A stretch of 7,800 nt of DNA from Bacillota bacterium. GTDB lineage: Bacteria; Bacillota; Clostridia; Saccharofermentanales; UBA5734. This document shows, piece by piece, positions 5,749 to 7,800 of the stretch (position 1 is the first letter of the stretch; each line of letters starts with the position of its first letter). The notes below the pieces were generated by a model, which was not told the DNA's origin, did no database searches, and saw only the letters and a list, made by a program, of their open reading frames with translations. Position numbers and translations under genes: made by a program. Location of the stretch: contig JAEXPB010000181.1 of NCBI GenBank assembly GCA_023438965.1, forward strand, positions 1 to 7,800, in the 5' to 3' direction.

Positions 5749-5864
5749 CCATTTAGATATACTCAACCGGCAAAGCCACAACATTATCCGCCAGCCATAA
5801 CTTCCGGTCGTACTGACAGAGAACAACCCCGGTTCCTCTCTCCATATCCGGTTAATCTAAATGG
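5749..5864. repeat. interrupted inverted repeat in the gene-poor stretch 5725-5955
   Basis: CCATTTAGAT (5749-5758) and AACCGG (5765-5770) recur inverted as CCGGTT (5848-5853) and ATCTAAATGG (5855-5864). The arms differ only in the lengths of their inner spacers, 6 nt against 1 nt, and enclose 77 nt. There is no T-run for a terminator. It may be a decayed miniature element or the ends of a lost insertion. Apart from this repeat and two doubtful short reading frames on the minus strand, 5725-5955 holds nothing I can name. Confidence 0.5.
5753..5845 (-). other. doubtful 30-codon reading frame inside the inverted repeat
   Basis: ATG at 5845 to TAA at 5755-5753 would encode a peptide of 30 residues beginning MERGTGVVLCQYDRKLW, with a stop codon just upstream in frame (about 5854-5852). 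GGAGAGAGG lies inside rather than before the frame, so no ribosome binding site supports it. It reads like a protein fragment but I do not recognise it. It is more likely a remnant of an older gene than an expressed one. Confidence 0.15.
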
Positions 5865-5949
5865 GGTATAGTATATTGGCTGACTCAATAACCAGATCGA
5901 TGCCGGCGTTCAGGTAGGATTTGATTATTTTGCTATCGCTTGATACCAT
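5857..5949 (-). other. possible small gene of 30 codons after the quinone oxidoreductase
   Basis: ATG at 5949 to TAG at 5859-5857 encodes 30 residues (starting MVSSDSKIIKSYLNAGIDL). It begins only 6 nt after the oxidoreductase stop, a spacing that would allow translational coupling. No Shine-Dalgarno is seen. The sequence looks amphipathic and protein-like, but it matches nothing I know and could be the leftover end of a deleted gene. Its stop codon falls within the right arm of the inverted repeat. Confidence 0.25.
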
Positions 5950-5955
5950 TGTTGG

Positions 5956-6936
5956 TTATTTGACCGTCAGAACGACCTTCCCCACATTCTCACCGCGCTT
6001 AAGTACGGCATGCGCCGCTTCCGCTTCGGTGATTGGCATCGTCTGATAGATCGTCGGCCGAATCTCGCCAGATTCAACTTTCGGCCATACCTGCTCAACC
6101 AGGCTGGACAAAATCTGCGCCTTGGCCTCAGGCGTTCTGCTTCGTAAAGTTGTGCCGATCAACCGGATATTTTTCTTGTACATGGTTTTCATATTGACGG
6201 ATGAAATATCGCCGGCCAAGGTGGCGATAATAATCCAACGGCAGCCATAGGCTACATAGGGAAAGCAGGCGCCCACATTTTCGCTGCCGAGACAGTCGAT
6301 GGCCAGATTAAGCGGCCGGCCTTCGGCTTCTTCCTGCTTGAGCACATCCACAAGGCTCGTGCAGGATGTATCGACAACCACATCCGCATTCAGATGCGCA
6401 ATTGATGCCGCAAACCGACTGTTTATCACCGTTGTGATCACGCGCAGCCCAAAGGCCTTGGCCATTGGAATGATGACGCTGGCCAAACCGCTTGCCCCGG
6501 CTTGCATCAGCAGATTCTGCCCGGCTTTCGCACCGCCTTCAATAAACAAGGTCATATATGCCGCTGCGAATGCCTCGGGGAGTGCCGCTGCCTCAACCAT
6601 CGACAGGCCTTTGGGAATCGGCATGAGCATGGTGTGATGAACTGCCGCATATTGGGCGTATCCGCCGCCGCCTAACAAGGAGCTTACCGGATCGCCAATT
6701 TGCCATTTCCCCGCGGCTTTGGCTGCCGGGGACATTTCGACGATCACCCCGGAAATCTCCAGGCCCGGCCAGGCGGGGCAGCCCGGCGGCGGCGGGTAGT
6801 CTCCGGCGACCTGCATCAAATCGGCACGGTTCAAGGCTGTCGCATGCACGTCAACCAAGACTTCACCGTCCGCCAGAACTGGATCGGGGACGTCCGACCA
6901 TACCAGATGCTTATCCTTGATGATTACTGCTTTCAT
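5956..6936 (-). CDS. NAD(P)H:quinone oxidoreductase, PIG3-type zinc-free MDR family
   Basis: A 326-residue cytoplasmic enzyme of the medium-chain dehydrogenase/reductase superfamily, PIG3 (TP53I3) branch, which reduces quinones or other conjugated carbonyls with NAD(P)H. Family signatures are ALNRADLMQVAGDYPPPPG (about 34-52), GLEISGVI (58-65), LLGGGGYAQYA (87-97), LPEAFAAAYMTL (119-130), the dinucleotide-binding turn QAGASGLASVIIPMAK (145-160) and TTLRSRTPEAK (262-272). The cysteine ligands of zinc alcohol dehydrogenases are absent, as expected. Length is that of the family. The start at 6936 has AGGAGG about 7 nt upstream. The reading frame stays open to 7065 but similarity starts here. It is divergent from the AraC-type gene at 7161, its likely regulator. 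Physiological substrate unknown. Confidence 0.93.
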   Translation of the reverse strand: MKAVIIKDKHLVWSDVPDPVLADGEVLVDVHATALNRADLMQVAGDYPPPPGCPAWPGLEISGVIVEMSPAAKAAGKWQIGDPVSSLLGGGGYAQYAAVHHTMLMPIPKGLSMVEAAALPEAFAAAYMTLFIEGGAKAGQNLLMQAGASGLASVIIPMAKAFGLRVITTVINSRFAASIAHLNADVVVDTSCTSLVDVLKQEEAEGRPLNLAIDCLGSENVGACFPYVAYGCRWIIIATLAGDISSVNMKTMYKKNIRLIGTTLRSRTPEAKAQILSSLVEQVWPKVESGEIRPTIYQTMPITEAEAAHAVLKRGENVGKVVLTVK

Positions 6937-6955
6937 ATCAACCCTCCTGGCCGAA

Positions 6956-7081
6956 TTATTTCTTCTGCCATAATTTAACAGGATCAACCGATGCAATGTA
7001 GCGTGGTTTGCTCTTGCGTCTGATAACAATACTACCGTTATTGCTGAATCCCAGGCCGTTGACATGTTGCTTGCTGCTCAT
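6956..7081 (-). CDS. possible small protein of 41 residues upstream of the oxidoreductase
   Basis: ATG at 7081 to TAA at 6958-6956 encodes 41 residues, ending RKSKPRYIASVDPVKLWQKK, a basic and well-mixed composition that reads like real protein. The stop lies 19 nt before the oxidoreductase start, with that gene's AGGAGG in the gap, so the two could be one transcript. Against it: no Shine-Dalgarno before 7081, no family I recognise, and the frame stays open further to 7186, which overlaps the divergent regulator. It may be the tail of a truncated older gene. Confidence 0.3.
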   Translation of the reverse strand: MSSKQHVNGLGFSNNGSIVIRRKSKPRYIASVDPVKLWQKK

Positions 7082-7088
7082 GTTTAAA
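7059..7088 (+). promoter_or_regulatory. candidate promoter of the second AraC-type gene
   Basis: A perfect -35 TTGACA (7059-7064) is followed after 18 nt by TTTAAA (7083-7088), a moderate -10. Transcription would begin near 7095, inside the 12-bp tandem repeat. An alternative is TTGCCA (7094-7099), 17 nt, TATCCT (7117-7122), starting near 7129. In that case the repeat would cover the -35 and spacer. I cannot choose between them from sequence alone. Confidence 0.4.
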
Positions 7089-7092
7089 TAAT

Positions 7093-7116
7093 ATTGCCAA
7101 GCAGATTGCAAAGCAG
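7093..7116 (+). repeat. tandem 12-bp repeat, candidate regulator operator
   Basis: ATTGCCAAGCAG (7093-7104) is followed directly by ATTGCAAAGCAG (7105-7116), with one mismatch in 12. It lies midway between the divergent oxidoreductase and AraC-type genes and overlaps both candidate promoters of the latter. AraC-family proteins bind direct repeats through their two helix-turn-helix motifs, so this is a natural operator candidate. A weak minus-strand promoter (TTGCAA 7106-7111, 17 nt, TTTAAA 7083-7088) for the oxidoreductase would overlap it too. Confidence 0.45.
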
Positions 7117-7160
7117 TATCCTTAATGAGGATGACAAAACTACTGTTTTCGGAGGATGAC

Positions 7161-7800
7161 ATGCAACTCTCCCCATTGGGGCTCAATCAGCTGCAGGCTG
7201 CCAAGTACGAATACCTGTCCCCGCATATCTGCGATTGGCGGGAAAATCCGCGCCCCTTCTCAACTATTGCGGTAATGCAGAAGGGCAGCGGACGATTTGT
7301 CGTCGCCAATGAAACAGTTGAAGTCAGCAGCGGTCAAGTTTTCTTCATACCGGCGGGAACAAAATACATATCCTATTGGACAGGAACGAATACGGTTTTA
7401 TACTTCGCCATACATTTTCACTTTGACAATTGGTTTTCCGAATATGCGCCGCAACGGTTCAGCTTGCAAAAGGCCGCAGCGGTTCAGCCGGACACCATTA
7501 TCAATCAATTGGAAAAAATTCGCCGCTATGTATCCGGCGACGGCATCGAACAGCTGAAGGCACTCAGCGCGTTTTATGAACTATATGCGGATATTCTGCC
7601 CACACTCGAACACGTCAAGGCGCGGTTGCCGGCTTCGGAAAGCATTAAGCGGGCCATAGATTTTATTGAACAAAACAGCGATCAGGATTTTACAGTCAAG
7701 GATTTGGCCCTGCTGTGCCACTTAAGTGAATCAAGGTTATATACATTATTCCAGCAATCGGTCGGGTACTCGCCAATTGCCTATCGAAACAGTGTGCGAA
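7161..7800 (+). CDS. AraC-family transcriptional regulator, cut by window end
   Basis: The first 213 residues of an AraC-type regulator are present; the frame is open at the window edge. The N-terminal sensing domain (about 25-95) is cupin-like, with GSGRFVVANETVEVSSGQVFFIPAGTKY and a following HFHFDN. A linker helix (about 120-160) precedes the DNA-binding domain, which starts with IKRAIDFIEQN. Its first helix-turn-helix (DFTVKDLALLCHLSESRLYTLF, about 176-197) is followed by the conserved QQSVGYSPIAYRN. The second helix-turn-helix, perhaps 60-70 residues, lies beyond the window. The start at 7161 has GGAGGA 4 nt upstream, a little close but clear. It is only distantly like the regulator at 4915 and is divergent from the quinone oxidoreductase, its probable target. 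Confidence 0.92.
   Translation, partial: MQLSPLGLNQLQAAKYEYLSPHICDWRENPRPFSTIAVMQKGSGRFVVANETVEVSSGQVFFIPAGTKYISYWTGTNTVLYFAIHFHFDNWFSEYAPQRFSLQKAAAVQPDTIINQLEKIRRYVSGDGIEQLKALSAFYELYADILPTLEHVKARLPASESIKRAIDFIEQNSDQDFTVKDLALLCHLSESRLYTLFQQSVGYSPIAYRNSVR

Noticed and set aside
5401..5826. 141-codon open frame on the minus strand under the first AraC gene
   Set aside because: It lies opposite the helix-turn-helix domain, shows no motif, and is a shadow of the AraC gene.
5749..5864. Inverted repeat as a bidirectional terminator for the AraC and oxidoreductase genes
   Set aside because: The arms are separated by 77 nt and no T-run follows on either side.

Overview
This window looks like accessory DNA from a strict or facultative anaerobe, most likely of the Firmicutes (Clostridia or Negativicutes type). 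The reasons are strong AGGAGG-type ribosome binding sites, a ferredoxin-type iron-sulphur enzyme, and an IS110 transposase and AbiE remnants that resemble versions I associate with clostridial genomes. This placement is an inference from recalled family resemblance and not from a search. Base composition is uneven: the AbiE remnant (about 1640-2505) is clearly AT-richer than the GC-rich block at 2517-5724, and the right end is intermediate, so the window appears to be a mosaic.

Layout from left to right. (1) About 1-1620: an IS110-family insertion sequence on the minus strand. It has an intact DEDD-type transposase (109-1359), preceded by a roughly 200-nt structured non-coding leader where IS110 elements encode a bridge RNA. 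(2) 1646-2504, plus strand: a wrecked type IV toxin-antitoxin pair. The first part of an AbiEi antitoxin is joined out of frame to the last part of an AbiEii nucleotidyltransferase toxin. The join falls on about 12 bases (1970-1981) that fit both families, and the toxin part also carries an in-frame stop at 2340-2342. (3) 2517-3350, minus: a 277-residue alpha/alpha-toroid protein of the prenyltransferase/squalene cyclase type, with its own extended -10 promoter. (4) 3513-4706, minus: a 397-residue 4Fe-4S protein with a strong terminator behind it. (5) 4915-5724, plus: an AraC-family regulator divergent from the Fe-S gene. The shared intergenic region carries nearly overlapping promoter candidates and a GC-rich hairpin. 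(6) 5725-5955: a gene-poor stretch with a long interrupted inverted repeat and two doubtful 30-codon reading frames. (7) 5956-6936, minus: a PIG3-type zinc-free NAD(P)H:quinone oxidoreductase. (8) 7161 to the window end, plus: a second AraC-family regulator, cut off by the window edge and divergent from the oxidoreductase. A nearly perfect 12-bp tandem repeat sits between them.

The right half therefore contains two modules built alike: a redox enzyme on the minus strand with a divergent AraC-type regulator on the plus strand. Each regulator probably controls its divergent partner and possibly itself, but the inducers cannot be read from the sequence. The left half records mobile-element insertion and decay of a defence or stability locus. 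I found no tRNA, rRNA or CRISPR array.
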